64,000 nucleotides of DNA from a bacterium (GTDB taxonomy: Bacteria; Bacillota; Bacilli; Lactobacillales; Streptococcaceae). The DNA is taken from assembly GCA_905221105.1 (NCBI GenBank), contig CAJNBW010000001.1, forward strand, positions 372,001-436,000, given 5' to 3'. Below are positions 29,043 to 39,794 of this stretch, one piece after another; the first letter of the stretch is position 1; each line of letters starts with the position of its first letter. The notes under the pieces are model-generated. The model was given only the letters and a program-made list of their open reading frames with translations, was not told the origin of the DNA and searched no databases. A program made the position numbers and the translations under genes.

Positions 29043-29603
29043 ATGATTGAAGCAAGCAAATTGAAAGCTGGTATGACATTTGAAACTGCAGACGGAAAAT
29101 TGATCCGCGTTTTGGAAGCTAGCCACCACAAACCAGGTAAAGGGAACACAATCATGCGTATGAAATTACGTGATGTCCGTACTGGTTCTACTTTTGATAC
29201 AAGCTACCGTCCAGAAGAAAAATTCGAACAAGCTATTATCGAAACTGTTCCAGCTCAATACTTGTACAAAATGGATGAAACTGCCTACTTCATGAACACT
29301 GAAACTTACGACCAATACGAAATCCCAGTCGTAAACGTTGAAAATGAATTGCTTTACATCCTTGAAAACTCTGATGTGAAAATCCAATTCTACGGAACTG
29401 AAGTAATCGGTGTAACTGTACCAACTACTGTTGAATTGACAGTTGCTGAAACACAACCATCTATCAAAGGTGCTACTGTTACAGGTTCTGGTAAACCAGC
29501 AACTATGGAAACTGGACTTGTTGTCAACGTTCCTGACTTCATCGAAGCTGGACAAAAATTGATTATCAACACTGCAGAAGGAACTTACGTTTCTCGTGCC
29601 TAA
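29043..29603 (+). CDS. efp: Translation elongation factor P
   Basis: Relieves ribosome stalling at proline runs. The 186 residues form the KOW-like domain and two OB domains; the peptidyl-transferase loop is SHHKPGKGN with Lys33 at the tip. No modification genes are seen nearby. An extended -10 (TATGGTAAAAT ending 29008) lies about 35 bp upstream, and AAAGAGGTAAAAAC is the ribosome site. It leads the efp-Asp23-nusB operon. Confidence 0.97.
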   Translation: MIEASKLKAGMTFETADGKLIRVLEASHHKPGKGNTIMRMKLRDVRTGSTFDTSYRPEEKFEQAIIETVPAQYLYKMDETAYFMNTETYDQYEIPVVNVENELLYILENSDVKIQFYGTEVIGVTVPTTVELTVAETQPSIKGATVTGSGKPATMETGLVVNVPDFIEAGQKLIINTAEGTYVSRA

Positions 29604-29624
29604 TCTCTAGAAAGAGGTCATTCT

Positions 29625-30014
29625 ATGGGAATTGAAGAACAATTTGGCGAAATCGTTATCGCTCCACGTGTACTTGAAAAAATCATTGCCATCGCAACTG
29701 CTAAAGTTGATGGTGTCCACTCATTTTCAAATAAATCCGTATCTGATACCCTATCAAAACTCTCTCTTGGTCGTGGCGTCTATTTAAAAGAAAGCAACGA
29801 AGAACTAACTGCTGACATCTATCTCTACCTAGAGTACGGTGTGAAAGTACCAAAAGTTGCTCTTGCTATTCAAAAAGCAGTGAAAGATGCTGTCCGTGAT
29901 ATGGCTGATGTGGAACTTGCTGCTGTCAACATCCATGTTGCAGGAATTGTTCCAGATAAAACACCAAAACCTGAGTTGAAAGATCTATTTAACGAGGACT
30001 TCCTCAATGACTAG
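29625..30014 (+). CDS. Asp23/Gls24 family envelope stress protein (YqhY-like)
   Basis: Asp23/DUF322 protein of 129 residues, with [25 protein letters not shown] and an acidic C-terminus. YqhY of B. subtilis lies next to accBC and nusB and is linked to acetyl-CoA carboxylase control (established); here the same neighbour nusB overlaps its end by 8 bases, and the acc genes lie just beyond. The stated role is inference. Confidence 0.9.
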   Translation: MGIEEQFGEIVIAPRVLEKIIAIATAKVDGVHSFSNKSVSDTLSKLSLGRGVYLKESNEELTADIYLYLEYGVKVPKVALAIQKAVKDAVRDMADVELAAVNIHVAGIVPDKTPKPELKDLFNEDFLND

Positions 30015-30432
30015 TCCATTATTAGAATCTAGACGCGAACTTCGTAAATGCGCTTTTCAAGCTCTCATGAGTCTTGAATTCGGCACAGATATGGAAACAG
30101 CTTGTCGCTTTGCCTACACGCATGACCGTGAAGATGAAGATGTGCAAATTCCTGCCTTTCTTCTGAACTTGGTTTCTGGTGTTCAAGCTCAAAAAGACGA
30201 GTTGGATAAACAAATCAACCAGCACCTCAAGTCAGGCTGGACAGTTGAACGCTTGACCTTGGTCGAAAAAAATTTACTACGCTTGGGTATCTTTGAAATC
30301 ACATCATTTGATACACCTCAGCTAGTAGCAGTCAATGAAGCCATTGAACTTGCCAAGAATTTTTCAGATCAAAAATCAGCCCGCTTTATCAACGGACTGC
30401 TTAGTCAATTCGTAACTGAAGAAAATGAATAA
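30007..30432 (+). CDS. nusB: Transcription antitermination factor NusB
   Basis: RNA-binding antitermination factor (141 residues) that acts with NusE on rRNA operons. Typical start [20 protein letters not shown] and end [23 protein letters not shown] (broken here by no gap). It overlaps the upstream Asp23 gene by 8 bases and is the last gene of the efp operon. Confidence 0.96.
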   Translation: MTSPLLESRRELRKCAFQALMSLEFGTDMETACRFAYTHDREDEDVQIPAFLLNLVSGVQAQKDELDKQINQHLKSGWTVERLTLVEKNLLRLGIFEITSFDTPQLVAVNEAIELAKNFSDQKSARFINGLLSQFVTEENE

Positions 30433-30435
30433 TCG

Positions 30436-30466
30436 AAAAGGTGTTTGGTATTCCCAAGCACCTTTT
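30436..30466 (+). terminator. Terminator after nusB
   Basis: AAAAGGTG, a 15-base loop, CACCTTTT, then GTTG. First of two terminators between the convergent nusB and accA genes. Confidence 0.7.
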
Positions 30467-30498
30467 GTTGTGTCCTCGACACAGAGTAAGAACCACAT

Positions 30499-30532
30499 AA
30501 AAACTAGAACTAACTGCCAGTTCTAGTTTTTT
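30499..30532. terminator. Bidirectional terminator between nusB and accA
   Basis: AAAAACTAGAACT pairs with AGTTCTAGTTTTT around a 7-base loop; both flanks give a T run. It closes the long fatty-acid transcript ending with accA. Confidence 0.85.
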
Positions 30533-30547
30533 GCATATTCTAAAGAA

Positions 30548-31315
30548 TTAGTATTTTCTAAATCGTTGATAACGCTCTTCCAACAACTTTTCTAACGATT
30601 TTTGTGAAAGTAGGGCTAGCTCAGCTTGGAGTTCTTTTTTGACACTCTTAATCAGTTCTTTACTAGAAAGTCCTGCTTCATAAATCACCTTATCTACCAC
30701 GTCCATTTCTAACAGCTCATGAGAAGTGATTTTCATCAACTCTGCTGCTTCCATAGCACGACTGCCATCCTTCCATAGAATGGAAGCAAAGCCTTCTGGG
30801 CTGAGAATGGCATAGATAGAATTTTCCAGCATCCAGACACGGTCCGCAACGGCTAGAGCCAAAGCCCCACCTGAACCACCTTCACCGATAATGATGGCGA
30901 TAATCGGAACTTTTAGATCACTCATTTCCATGAGATTGCGAGCGATAGCTTCCCCTTGACCACGTTCTTCCGCTCCCACACCAGGATAGGCACCTGCAGT
31001 ATTGATAAAGGTCACAACGGGACGGCCAAACTTTTCAGCCTGTTTCATCAACCGTAGGGCCTTGCGGTAGCCTTCTGGATGCGGTTGTCCAAAATTCCGT
31101 TTGAGGTTGTCTTGTAAGCTCTTACCTTTTTGGATACCAACCACTGTTACAGCTTGGTCTCCAAGCCAGCCGATACCACCAACAACTGCACCATCATCAC
31201 GAAAAGAACGGTCACCGTGTAATTGGATAAATTCATCAAAAATGCCTGTCGCAAAGTCCAAGGTTGTCAAACGACTCTGCTCACGCGCTTCTCTGACTAT
31301 TTTTGCAATATTCAT
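30548..31315 (-). CDS. accA: Acetyl-CoA carboxylase carboxyltransferase subunit alpha
   Basis: Part of the carboxyltransferase that moves CO2 from biotin to acetyl-CoA, making malonyl-CoA. The 255 residues carry the crotonase-like core with [22 protein letters not shown] and [18 protein letters not shown]. Shorter than E. coli AccA at the N-terminus, as usual in streptococci. It overlaps accD by 4 bases and is the last gene of the cluster. Confidence 0.97.
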   Translation of the reverse strand: MNIAKIVREAREQSRLTTLDFATGIFDEFIQLHGDRSFRDDGAVVGGIGWLGDQAVTVVGIQKGKSLQDNLKRNFGQPHPEGYRKALRLMKQAEKFGRPVVTFINTAGAYPGVGAEERGQGEAIARNLMEMSDLKVPIIAIIIGEGGSGGALALAVADRVWMLENSIYAILSPEGFASILWKDGSRAMEAAELMKITSHELLEMDVVDKVIYEAGLSSKELIKSVKKELQAELALLSQKSLEKLLEERYQRFRKY

Positions 31316-32178
31316 CTAGGACTCCCTCCGTGCAATCTGACTAGGCTAGCAATGGTATCTGGCAAGTCTCTTCTTTTGACAATAGCATCCACAAAGCCAT
31401 GTTCCAATAGAAATTCTGCCTTTTGGAAATCCTCAGGTAAGCTTTCACGAACCGTATTTTCAATGACACGACGTCCAGCAAAACCAACCAAGCTCTGTGG
31501 TTCAGCTAAAATGATATCCCCTTCCATAGCGAAGGAAGCTGTCACACCACCAGTCGTTGGATCTGTCAAAATAGTCAGGTAAAAGAGGCCAGCATTTGAA
31601 TGACGTTTAACTGCCGCAGAAATCTTAGCCATCTGCATGAGACTCATGATTCCTTCCTGCATACGGGCTCCACCAGAGGCTGTGAAGAGAACAACTGGCA
31701 ATTGTTCAACAGTCGCATACTCAAATAATCGAGTGATTTTTTCACCTACAACCGTACCCATAGAAGCCATGATAAAGTTGGAATCCATAATCCCAAGAGC
31801 CACAGTCTGACCTTTAATAAGAGCAGTTCCTGTCACAACAGCTTCATCCAGACCTGTTTTTTCACGCATGGTTGCCAGTTTCTTTTGGTAACCAGGGAAA
31901 TGCAAGGGATCCTTGCTTTCAATCCCCGTAAACAATTCCTTGAAGGTACCCATATCAATCGTCAAAGCCAAGCGTTCTTGGGCAGAAATACGAAAGGTAT
32001 AGCTACAGTGCGGACAGATACGCTCACTTCCCAGATCCTTCTGGTAGATGGTATGCTTACAGCTCGGACACTGGGAGAATAATTCATCTGGAACCTCTGG
32101 CTTGGCTTGAGGTTTTTCCCTAACCGAACGATTGGGATTGATTCGAATATACTTATCTTTTTTACTAAATAGAGCCAT
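31312..32178 (-). CDS. accD: Acetyl-CoA carboxylase carboxyltransferase subunit beta
   Basis: Partner of AccA. The 288 residues include a four-cysteine zinc finger (CPSC about residue 36 and CPHC about 55) and the carboxyltransferase core with [10 protein letters not shown] and [13 protein letters not shown]. Overlaps accA by 4 bases, so both subunits are made in a fixed ratio. Confidence 0.97.
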   Translation of the reverse strand: MALFSKKDKYIRINPNRSVREKPQAKPEVPDELFSQCPSCKHTIYQKDLGSERICPHCSYTFRISAQERLALTIDMGTFKELFTGIESKDPLHFPGYQKKLATMREKTGLDEAVVTGTALIKGQTVALGIMDSNFIMASMGTVVGEKITRLFEYATVEQLPVVLFTASGGARMQEGIMSLMQMAKISAAVKRHSNAGLFYLTILTDPTTGGVTASFAMEGDIILAEPQSLVGFAGRRVIENTVRESLPEDFQKAEFLLEHGFVDAIVKRRDLPDTIASLVRLHGGSPR

Positions 32179-32214
32179 TGATTCCCCTTTTCGGTTTAAA
32201 CTCTTGAAGTCATT

Positions 32215-33582
32215 TTATTCTTTTTCTTGATATTTGGGTAAGAAGGTTTCCATCAAGAAGGAAGTATCGTAATCCCCAGCAATAACATTGCGATCTGAAA
32301 TGAGGTCAAGCTGGAAATCTGCATTGGTCTGCACCCCTTCAATCTCTAATTCATAGAGGGCACGTTGCATTTTCATCAAGGCATCAAAACGATTTTCGCC
32401 GTGAACGATGATTTTGGCAATCATACTATCATAATAAGGCGGAATGGTATAGCCTGGATAAACTGCTGAATCCACGCGCAAACCAACTCCTCCACTGGGC
32501 AGATAGAGATTGGTGATCTTACCTGGACTTGGAGCAAAGTTGAAGGCTGGGTTTTCTGCATTGATACGACATTCAATAGCATGACCTCGTAGAACAATAT
32601 CTTCTTGCTTCACAGACAAAGGCTGACCCGCTGCAATACGAATCTGTTCCTTAACGATATCCACACCTGACACAAACTCTGTTACTGGATGTTCTACTTG
32701 TACACGAGTATTCATCTCCATGAAGTAGAAATTGCCACTGGCTTCATCAAGAAGAAACTCAATGGTCCCTGCATTCTCATAGCCAACAGACTCTGCCGCT
32801 CGAACAGCAGCAGCACCGATTTCATGGCGTAGCGTTTTTCCGATTGCAATTGAAGGACTTTCTTCTAAAACCTTTTGGTTATTCCGTTGAAGAGAGCAAT
32901 CCCGTTCCCCTAAGTGGATTACATTTCCGTGTTCGTCTCCTAGGATTTGAACCTCGATGTGACGAGCTGGATAGATAACCCGTTCTATGTACATGGCACC
33001 ATTTCCATAATTGGCCTTGGCTTCACTAGAGGCAGTTTCAAAGGCTGAAACGAGGTCTTCTGGTCTTTCAACCTTACGAATTCCTTTACCACCTCCACCT
33101 GCTGAGGCCTTAAGCATAACTGGATAGCCAATTTTTTCAGCAACAATCAAGGCTTCCTCAGAGTTATACACTTCTCCATCTGAACCTGGAATGACAGGCA
33201 CACCTGCTTTGATCATCTGAGCACGCGCATTGATCTTATCCCCCATCATATCCATGACATGACCAGATGGTCCGATAAACTTGATGCCCACTTCTTCACA
33301 CATAGTTGCAAATTTGGAGTTTTCACTGAGAAATCCAAAACCGGGGTGAATAGCTTCTGCCTCAGTCAAGACTGCAGCTGATAGAACCGCGTTAATATTG
33401 AGATAAGACTCTGTTGCCTTGCCAGGACCGATACAAACCGCTTCATCTGCCAAAAGAGTATGAAGGGCTTCCTTATCAGCAGTTGAATAAACCGCTACCG
33501 TCGCAATCCCCAATTCACGCGCCGCACGGATAATACGAACCGCAATTTCACCACGATTGGCAATTAAAATTTTTCGAAACAT
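32215..33582 (-). CDS. accC: Biotin carboxylase
   Basis: ATP-grasp enzyme that carboxylates the biotin on AccB. The 455 residues show FRKILIANRGEIAVRI at the N-terminus, the glycine-rich lid MLKASAGGGGKGIR, and MNTRVQVEHPVTE at the active site. 12 bp after fabZ, in the fatty acid operon. Confidence 0.98.
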   Translation of the reverse strand: MFRKILIANRGEIAVRIIRAARELGIATVAVYSTADKEALHTLLADEAVCIGPGKATESYLNINAVLSAAVLTEAEAIHPGFGFLSENSKFATMCEEVGIKFIGPSGHVMDMMGDKINARAQMIKAGVPVIPGSDGEVYNSEEALIVAEKIGYPVMLKASAGGGGKGIRKVERPEDLVSAFETASSEAKANYGNGAMYIERVIYPARHIEVQILGDEHGNVIHLGERDCSLQRNNQKVLEESPSIAIGKTLRHEIGAAAVRAAESVGYENAGTIEFLLDEASGNFYFMEMNTRVQVEHPVTEFVSGVDIVKEQIRIAAGQPLSVKQEDIVLRGHAIECRINAENPAFNFAPSPGKITNLYLPSGGVGLRVDSAVYPGYTIPPYYDSMIAKIIVHGENRFDALMKMQRALYELEIEGVQTNADFQLDLISDRNVIAGDYDTSFLMETFLPKYQEKE

Positions 33583-33593
33583 GGAGAACCTCC

Positions 33594-34016
33594 TTAGTTC
33601 CCAATTGCAAAGGTAAGAGTACCACTAGCTGCAAGCTTGCCATCCACTTCAGCTTTGGCTTCAACCACGGCAATGGTGCCACGACGTTTTACAAAAGTCG
33701 CTGTCATAACCAATTGGTCTCCTGGTACAACCTGCTTCTTGAACTTCACCTTGTCCATACCAGCGTAAAAAACTAGTTTCCCTTTATTTTCAGGCTTAGA
33801 CAACTCCAAAACACCCGCTGTTTGCGCCAAAGCTTCCATGATCAGAACACCTGGCATGACTGGATATTGAGGAAAATGACCGTTAAAGAAGGGCTCATTG
33901 ATGGTCACATTTTTGATGGCAACAATAGTATCCTCGCTCACTTCCAAGACACGGTCCACTAGGAGCATAGGATAACGGTGGGGAAGAGCTTCTTTGATTC
34001 CTTGAATATCGATCAT
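33594..34016 (-). CDS. fabZ: 3-hydroxyacyl-ACP dehydratase FabZ
   Basis: Hot-dog-fold dehydratase (140 residues) that forms trans-2-enoyl-ACP. Catalytic His47 and Glu61 lie in [19 protein letters not shown]. It overlaps accB by 4 bases. In streptococci unsaturated fatty acids come from FabM acting after FabZ; fabM lies at the head of this cluster. Confidence 0.97.
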   Translation of the reverse strand: MIDIQGIKEALPHRYPMLLVDRVLEVSEDTIVAIKNVTINEPFFNGHFPQYPVMPGVLIMEALAQTAGVLELSKPENKGKLVFYAGMDKVKFKKQVVPGDQLVMTATFVKRRGTIAVVEAKAEVDGKLAASGTLTFAIGN

Positions 34017-34498
34017 TTGATACGTACCAATCCTTTACCAAACTCAACCATTTCTTCGTTAGAAACGAGAATTTCCGTTACCACACCATCCTTAGGTGCT
34101 GGAATTTCATTCATGACTTTCATGGCTTCGATAATCACCAATGTTTGGCCTTTTTTGACAGTATCACCAACTGAAACAAAGGCAGGTTTATCTGGACCAG
34201 CAGCCAAGTAAGCCACCCCAACAAGTGGGCTCTCTACAAGATCTCCCTCAGCAGCCACACTTGTTTCAGCTGACGCTGGAACTTCTTCTGTTACAGGCTC
34301 TGCTGAAGCAGATGTAGGAGTCGCTGGACTTGGTGTTGCTAGAACGGGCGCTGGTGCGACTGGAGCTGCAACTTCAGGTACAAGTCTAGCTTCATTTTTG
34401 CTAAACTGTAACTCATCCGTCCCGTTTTTATAAGAAAATTCTCTCAAACTTGACTGGTCAAATTGAGCCATCAAGTCTTTAATATCGTTTAAATTCAT
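34013..34498 (-). CDS. accB: Biotin carboxyl carrier protein
   Basis: Carries biotin between AccC and AccAD. The 161 residues have an N-terminal part, a long Ala/Pro/Thr linker ([19 protein letters not shown]), and the biotinyl domain with Lys127 in EAMKVMNE. Overlaps fabZ by 4 bases and follows fabF after 2 bp. Confidence 0.97.
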   Translation of the reverse strand: MNLNDIKDLMAQFDQSSLREFSYKNGTDELQFSKNEARLVPEVAAPVAPAPVLATPSPATPTSASAEPVTEEVPASAETSVAAEGDLVESPLVGVAYLAAGPDKPAFVSVGDTVKKGQTLVIIEAMKVMNEIPAPKDGVVTEILVSNEEMVEFGKGLVRIK

Positions 34499-34500
34499 AC

Positions 34501-35736
34501 TTATTTATTCTCCCAACGTTTGAAAGCAAGAACGGCATTGTGGCCACCAAAACCAAAGGTATTTGAAATAGCGTATGGAATTTCTTGCTCCAAGCCTTGT
34601 CCATAAACGACATTGGCTTCGATATAATCTGATACTTCACTTGTTCCAGCTGTCATTGGTACAAAGTTATGACGCATAGCTTCGATTGTAACGATAGCTT
34701 CTACTGCACCTGCAGCACCCAGCAAATGGCCCGTGAATGATTTGGTTGATGACACAGGTACTTCCTTACCAAGAACAGCTACGATCGCACCACTTTCTCC
34801 TTTTTCATTAGCAGGAGTTGACGTTCCGTGAGCATTGACATAAGCTACTTGCTCTGGAGAAATCTCAGCTTCTTCCAAGGCTAGTTTGATGGCCTTAATA
34901 GCTCCCTGACCTTCTGGATGTGGAGAAGTCATATGGTAGGCATCACAGGTATTTCCGTAACCAACCACTTCAGCAAGGATAGTAGCCCCACGTTTTTCAG
35001 CGTGTTCAAGACTTTCAAGAACCAACATCCCTGAACCTTCTCCCATGACAAAACCATTGCGGTCCTTATCAAATGGAATGGAAGCACGACTTGGGTCCTC
35101 TGTAGTTGATAAAGCAGTTAGGGCTTGGAAACCAGCGATAGCAAAAGGGGTAATAGAGGCTTCTGAACCACCTACCAACATAACATCTTGGAAACCAAAC
35201 TTAATCGAGCGGAAGGCATCCCCAATCGCATCATTTGATGAAGCGCAGGCAGTATTGATGGATTTACAAACACCGTTTGCTCCAAAACGCATAGCAACAT
35301 TTCCTGAAGCCATATTTGGCAAGGCCTTTGGAAGGGTCAAGGGTTTCACTCGTTTTGGTCCTTTTTCATGGAGGCGAAGCACTTGATCTTCAATTTCCTT
35401 GATTCCACCAATACCAGAGGCAACGATAACACCAAAACGATCCTTATCAATAGCCTCTACATCTAGCTTAGCGTGGTTGACAGCCTCTTGGGCCGCATAC
35501 AAGGCATACAAAGAATAGTTGTCAAAACGGTTGGTATCTTTCTTAACAAAGTATTTATCAAAAGGAAAATCTTGGATTTCTGCCGCATTATGCACATCAA
35601 AGTCACTATGATCAAATTTTGTAATTGGACCAATTCCGATTTTTCCACTTGTCAAACTATTCCAAAATTCTTCTGGTGTATTTCCGATTGGAGATGTAAC
35701 TCCATAACCTGTTACTACTACACGATTTAGTTTCAT
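34501..35736 (-). CDS. fabF: 3-oxoacyl-ACP synthase II
   Basis: Elongating condensing enzyme (411 residues). The Cys-His-His triad is visible in NTACASSNDAIG, NAHGTSTPANE and FTGHLLGAAGA. It extends acyl-ACP chains with malonyl-ACP and sets the long-chain and unsaturated products together with FabM. Confidence 0.98.
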   Translation of the reverse strand: MKLNRVVVTGYGVTSPIGNTPEEFWNSLTSGKIGIGPITKFDHSDFDVHNAAEIQDFPFDKYFVKKDTNRFDNYSLYALYAAQEAVNHAKLDVEAIDKDRFGVIVASGIGGIKEIEDQVLRLHEKGPKRVKPLTLPKALPNMASGNVAMRFGANGVCKSINTACASSNDAIGDAFRSIKFGFQDVMLVGGSEASITPFAIAGFQALTALSTTEDPSRASIPFDKDRNGFVMGEGSGMLVLESLEHAEKRGATILAEVVGYGNTCDAYHMTSPHPEGQGAIKAIKLALEEAEISPEQVAYVNAHGTSTPANEKGESGAIVAVLGKEVPVSSTKSFTGHLLGAAGAVEAIVTIEAMRHNFVPMTAGTSEVSDYIEANVVYGQGLEQEIPYAISNTFGFGGHNAVLAFKRWENK

Positions 35737-35757
35737 CTTTTTTACCTCTAGCTTCTG

Positions 35758-36489
35758 CTACATACTGAGGCCACCATCAATGGCAACCACTTGACCAGTT
35801 AGATAATCTTGGCCCGCTAAAAATACTGTTAAATCTGCAACCTGCTCTGCCTGTCCAAATTCTTTCATAGGAATTTGCGCCAGCATGGCATCTTTTACCT
35901 TGTCTGATAGGACAGCAGTCATATCGGACTCAATCATTCCAGGTGCAATAGCATTAACCCTGATATTGCGATTGGCCACTTCACGCGCCACAGACTTGGT
36001 AAAACCAATCAAACCAGCCTTAGAAGCAGCATAGTTAGCTTGACCGATATTTCCCATCAAACCAACAACACTAGACATATTAATGATAGCACCTTCTCTG
36101 GCTTTCATCATCGGTTTCAAGACTGATTGTGTCATGTTAAAGGCGCCAGTCAGGTTAACCTTGAGAACTTTTTCAAAATCTGCTTCTGTCATCTTGAGCA
36201 TCAGGGTGTCTTGAGTAATTCCAGCATTGTTGACCAAAACATCTACCGAACCCAGCTCTGTAATAGCTTGCTCAACCATACACTTAGCATCTGCAAAATC
36301 AGACACATCCCCTGAAATGGGAACCACCTTGACACCATAGTTTGAAAATTCAGCGAGTAATTCTTCTGAAATGGCCCCACGACTATTTAGTACGATATTA
36401 GCTCCTGCTTGAGCAAACTTGTGGGCAATGGCAAGACCAATTCCACGACTCGAACCTGTAATAAAGATATTTTTATTTTTTAGTTGCAT
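35758..36489 (-). CDS. fabG: 3-oxoacyl-ACP reductase
   Basis: NADPH-dependent short-chain dehydrogenase (243 residues) of the elongation cycle. The cofactor loop TGSSRGIG is at 11-18, the NNAG motif follows, and the catalytic Ser-Tyr-Lys lie in NMSSVVG and YAASKAG. Confidence 0.97.
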   Translation of the reverse strand: MQLKNKNIFITGSSRGIGLAIAHKFAQAGANIVLNSRGAISEELLAEFSNYGVKVVPISGDVSDFADAKCMVEQAITELGSVDVLVNNAGITQDTLMLKMTEADFEKVLKVNLTGAFNMTQSVLKPMMKAREGAIINMSSVVGLMGNIGQANYAASKAGLIGFTKSVAREVANRNIRVNAIAPGMIESDMTAVLSDKVKDAMLAQIPMKEFGQAEQVADLTVFLAGQDYLTGQVVAIDGGLSM

Positions 36490-36529
36490 TCTTTTCTCCT
36501 GTGTCCTCTTGCATTTATGGAAGAAGGGA

Positions 36530-37453
36530 TTACTTGTTTTCTAACAAGGTTTCCAAGCTAGCCTGATCTTCAACATTGGCTAGTTTAGCCGTCTTATCAA
36601 TTTTTTTGACAAAGCCTGACAAGACTTTCCCCGGTCCAATCTCGATAAAGTTGATTACGCCTGCTTCTTGCATAACCGCAATACTCTCATAGAAACGAAC
36701 TGGTTCCTTGACCTGACGCTTCAAAAGTTGAGCGATGTCTTCTTTTTTCATAACAGCTGCTTCTGTATTGCCGACTAGAGGACAAGTAAAATCTGAAAAA
36801 CTTACTTGAGCGAGAGTTTCAGCTAGTTTCCGGCTAGCAGGCTCAAGGAGAGCGGTATGAAAGGGCCCTGAAACCTTGAGAGGAATCAAGCGTTTAGCAC
36901 CTGCTTCCTGCAAGAGTTCGACAGCTCGGTCAACTGCATCCACTTCTCCACCAATCACGATTTGTGCAGGTGTATTATAGTTGGCTGGGGTAACCACTCC
37001 AAGTTCAGAAGCTTTTCGACATGCTTCCTCAATGACCTCTACTGGCGTATTGAGAACAGCCACCATCTTGCCAGATCCAGCAGGTGCTGCTTCTTCCATA
37101 TAGGCCCCACGCTTAGCTACTAAGGCTACTGCATCTTCAAAATCCAAGGCCCCACTGGCCACCAAGGCAGAGTATTCTCCAAGAGACAAACCAGCAACCA
37201 TATCAGGCTGATAACCCTTTTCTTGCAATAGACGGTAAATAGCAACCGAAGTCGCTAGAATGGCTGGTTGGGTATAGCGAGTCTGATTGAGTTTTTCTTC
37301 TTCTGTATCAATGAGATGACGCAAATCATAACCCAGAACCTGACTCGCATGATCAATCGTTTCTTTGACAATCGGATACTGATCATAAAGATCCCGTCCC
37401 ATCCCTAGATACTGGGCACCTTGACCAGCAAATAAAAAGGCTGTTTTAGTCAT
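36530..37453 (-). CDS. fabD: Malonyl-CoA:ACP transacylase
   Basis: Loads malonate from CoA onto ACP. The 307 residues begin FLFAGQGAQYLGMG and carry nucleophile Ser90 in GLSLGEYSAL; the catalytic His is in GPFHTALL. It overlaps fabK by 8 bases. Confidence 0.97.
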   Translation of the reverse strand: MTKTAFLFAGQGAQYLGMGRDLYDQYPIVKETIDHASQVLGYDLRHLIDTEEEKLNQTRYTQPAILATSVAIYRLLQEKGYQPDMVAGLSLGEYSALVASGALDFEDAVALVAKRGAYMEEAAPAGSGKMVAVLNTPVEVIEEACRKASELGVVTPANYNTPAQIVIGGEVDAVDRAVELLQEAGAKRLIPLKVSGPFHTALLEPASRKLAETLAQVSFSDFTCPLVGNTEAAVMKKEDIAQLLKRQVKEPVRFYESIAVMQEAGVINFIEIGPGKVLSGFVKKIDKTAKLANVEDQASLETLLENK

Positions 37454-38420
37454 TTCTTACAACTCCTGCCCAACGAGAGGCCTCTTCTTGAATTTTCTTA
37501 GCTGCTCCGTAGTATAAATCTTTTAGGATTTCTTCAGCTGTCTCTTCTTTGGAAATAAGCCCCGCAATTTGACCTGCCATAACAGATCCACCATCCACAT
37601 CTCCGTGGACAACTGCTTTGGCTAGAGCACCTGCTCCCATTTGTTCAAAGATTTCCAAATCAGGATTTTCCTGTTTAAAGGCATCTTTCTCAGCCTTTTC
37701 AAAATCACGAGTCAATTGATTTTTAATAGCACGAACAGCATGTCCAAAGTGTTGGGCTGAAATCGTAGTATCAATATCTCTCGCTTTTAAAATCTTGGCC
37801 TTGTAATTTGGATGGGCATTAGACTCTTTTGCAACGACAAAACGCGTTCCAACCTGAACAGCCTCTGCACCTAGCATAAAGCCAGCGGCAGCACCTTCAC
37901 CATCCGCAATCCCTCCTGCAGCAATAACAGGAATAGAGACAGCAGCAACTACCTGACGCACCAAGGTCATAGTTGTTAATTTACCGATATGCCCCCCAGC
38001 TTCCATTCCTTCTGCAATGACAGCATCCGCACCGATTTTTTCCATGCGTTTAGCTAAAGCAACACTTGGCACAACAGGAATCACTGTAATGCCAGCTTCG
38101 TGGAAGCGTTCCATGTATTTACCAGGATTTCCTGCCCCTGTTGTCACCACCTTAACACCTTCCTCGATAACAAGATCTACAATATCTTCCACAAAGGGAG
38201 ACAAGAGCATAATGTTGACACCAAAGGGCTTATCCGTCAATGATTTGATCTTATCAATATTTGCCTTGACAACTTCTTTAGGGGCATTTCCCCCACCGAT
38301 AATCCCTAGCCCTCCAGCCTTGGAAACAGCTCCTGCCAAATCACCATCAGCAACCCAGGCCATTCCTCCTTGAAAGATAGGATAATCAATGTTCAATAAT
38401 TCTGTAATACGCGTTTTCAT
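37446..38420 (-). CDS. fabK: Enoyl-ACP reductase II (FMN type)
   Basis: FMN- and NADH-dependent enoyl-ACP reductase that replaces FabI in streptococci and gives natural triclosan resistance (established). The 324 residues have DYPIFQGGMAWVAD near the N-terminus, then VIAEGMEAGGHIG and the phosphate-binding PVIAAGGIADG and GAEAVQVGTRF. A FabT-type operator lies 48-62 bp upstream of its start. Confidence 0.97.
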   Translation of the reverse strand: MKTRITELLNIDYPIFQGGMAWVADGDLAGAVSKAGGLGIIGGGNAPKEVVKANIDKIKSLTDKPFGVNIMLLSPFVEDIVDLVIEEGVKVVTTGAGNPGKYMERFHEAGITVIPVVPSVALAKRMEKIGADAVIAEGMEAGGHIGKLTTMTLVRQVVAAVSIPVIAAGGIADGEGAAAGFMLGAEAVQVGTRFVVAKESNAHPNYKAKILKARDIDTTISAQHFGHAVRAIKNQLTRDFEKAEKDAFKQENPDLEIFEQMGAGALAKAVVHGDVDGGSVMAGQIAGLISKEETAEEILKDLYYGAAKKIQEEASRWAGVVRND

Positions 38421-38467
38421 AGTGCCTCCATCATTTCTTGCTTACGTAATAGTTCGATACTGTCATA

Positions 38468-38482
38468 ATTTGAAAATCAAAC
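38468..38482 (-). promoter_or_regulatory. FabT operator upstream of fabK
   Basis: ATTTGAAAATCAAAC matches the palindromic FabT site (ATTTGANNATCAAAT) at nearly every position. FabT is known to bind before fabK in S. pneumoniae. A hairpin after acpP (about 38498-38520) separates the units. Confidence 0.75.
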
Positions 38483-38536
38483 TATTGCCTAAACAAGAGG
38501 GAGCGGGTTTCCCTACTCCTTCTATTTGTATTCTGC

Positions 38537-38761
38537 TTATTTTGTTTGCTCTTCAACGTAGGCAACCAAGTCACCAACTGTTTTCAAGTCATCTTCTGCT
38601 TCGATTTGGATATCAAAAGCATCTTCGATTTCTGAGATTACTTGGAACAAGTCCAATGAATCTGCGTCCAAATCATCAAAAGTTGATTCAAGTGTTACTT
38701 CTGATGCGTCTTTTCCAAGTTCTTCAACGATAATTTCTTGTACTTTTTCAAATACTGCCAT
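38537..38761 (-). CDS. acpP: Acyl carrier protein
   Basis: Acidic 74-residue carrier. The phosphopantetheine serine is Ser35 in [12 protein letters not shown]. It holds growing acyl chains for all Fab enzymes; ACP-bound acyl chains also strengthen FabT repression. The ATG follows TAAAGGAGTCCTATC. Confidence 0.98.
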   Translation of the reverse strand: MAVFEKVQEIIVEELGKDASEVTLESTFDDLDADSLDLFQVISEIEDAFDIQIEAEDDLKTVGDLVAYVEEQTK

Positions 38762-38819
38762 GATAGGACTCCTTTAAAATAAATAGTTTTTTATAACAAT
38801 GTGTTCACCACATGATTAC

Positions 38820-39794
38820 CTAAATTGTAAGAATGAGCGTGCCCCAGGTCAAGCCTCCACCGAAGCCTGATAGAAGAACAGTCTGGCTACCATCTAAATG
38901 GATGAGGCCTTGTTCAACACACTCTGAAAGTAAAATCGGGATACTTGCTGCACTGGTATTGCCATACTCCATCATATTAGCTGGAAGTTTAGCTCGGTCG
39001 ACACCGATTTTTCTAGCCATCTTATCCAAGATACGGTCATTGGCCTGATGAAGTAGCAGATAATCTAAGTCTGTCGCCTCTATAGGGGATTCGTCAATAG
39101 TCTGCTTGATAGACTTGGCTACATCTCGAATGGCAAAATCAAAGACCGCGCGCCCATCCATCTTCAAAAATGAATCTGCACTCTCTTGATCTGAAAATGG
39201 AGATTGCAAGCCTGAATGTCCATAGGTCAGACACTCACTACGACTCCCATCGCTATTGAGACTCTCAGCCAAGAAATGCTCTTGCTCGCTAGCTTCTAGC
39301 AAGACTCCACCAGCACCATCTCCAAACAAGACAGCTGTTGATCGATCCGACCAATCGACTGCCTTAGAGAGGGTTTCACTACCAATCACCAAACCTTTTT
39401 GAAATCGACCAGAAGCTATAAACTTTTCAGCAGTTGAAAGAGCAAATACAAATCCACTGCAGGCAGCTGTTAAGTCAAAAGCAAAGGCCTTATTAGCACC
39501 AATATTAGCTTGGACACGAGCAGCTGTAGAGGGCATCATCGAATCTGGAGTAATGGTAGCTAGGATGATAAAATCCAGCTCCTCCCCTGTGATTCCAGCT
39601 TTTGCCATCAGTTTCTTCGCAACTTCTGTAGCCAAATCACTAGTAGATTCTGTTCTTGAAATATGCCTTTGTCGTATTCCCGTCCGACTTGAAATCCACT
39701 CATCATTGGTATCCATAATCTGAGCCAAATCATGATTTGTAACCACTTGCTCTGGCACATAATGAGCAACCTGGCTTATTTTTGCAAAAGCCAT
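38820..39794 (-). CDS. fabH: 3-oxoacyl-ACP synthase III
   Basis: Starts each chain by condensing acetyl-CoA with malonyl-ACP. The 324 residues have Cys112 in [13 protein letters not shown], His in [10 protein letters not shown] and Asn in EYGNTSAAS. It overlaps fabT by one base (TAATG type), so repressor and initiating enzyme are coupled. Confidence 0.97.
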   Translation of the reverse strand: MAFAKISQVAHYVPEQVVTNHDLAQIMDTNDEWISSRTGIRQRHISRTESTSDLATEVAKKLMAKAGITGEELDFIILATITPDSMMPSTAARVQANIGANKAFAFDLTAACSGFVFALSTAEKFIASGRFQKGLVIGSETLSKAVDWSDRSTAVLFGDGAGGVLLEASEQEHFLAESLNSDGSRSECLTYGHSGLQSPFSDQESADSFLKMDGRAVFDFAIRDVAKSIKQTIDESPIEATDLDYLLLHQANDRILDKMARKIGVDRAKLPANMMEYGNTSAASIPILLSECVEQGLIHLDGSQTVLLSGFGGGLTWGTLILTI

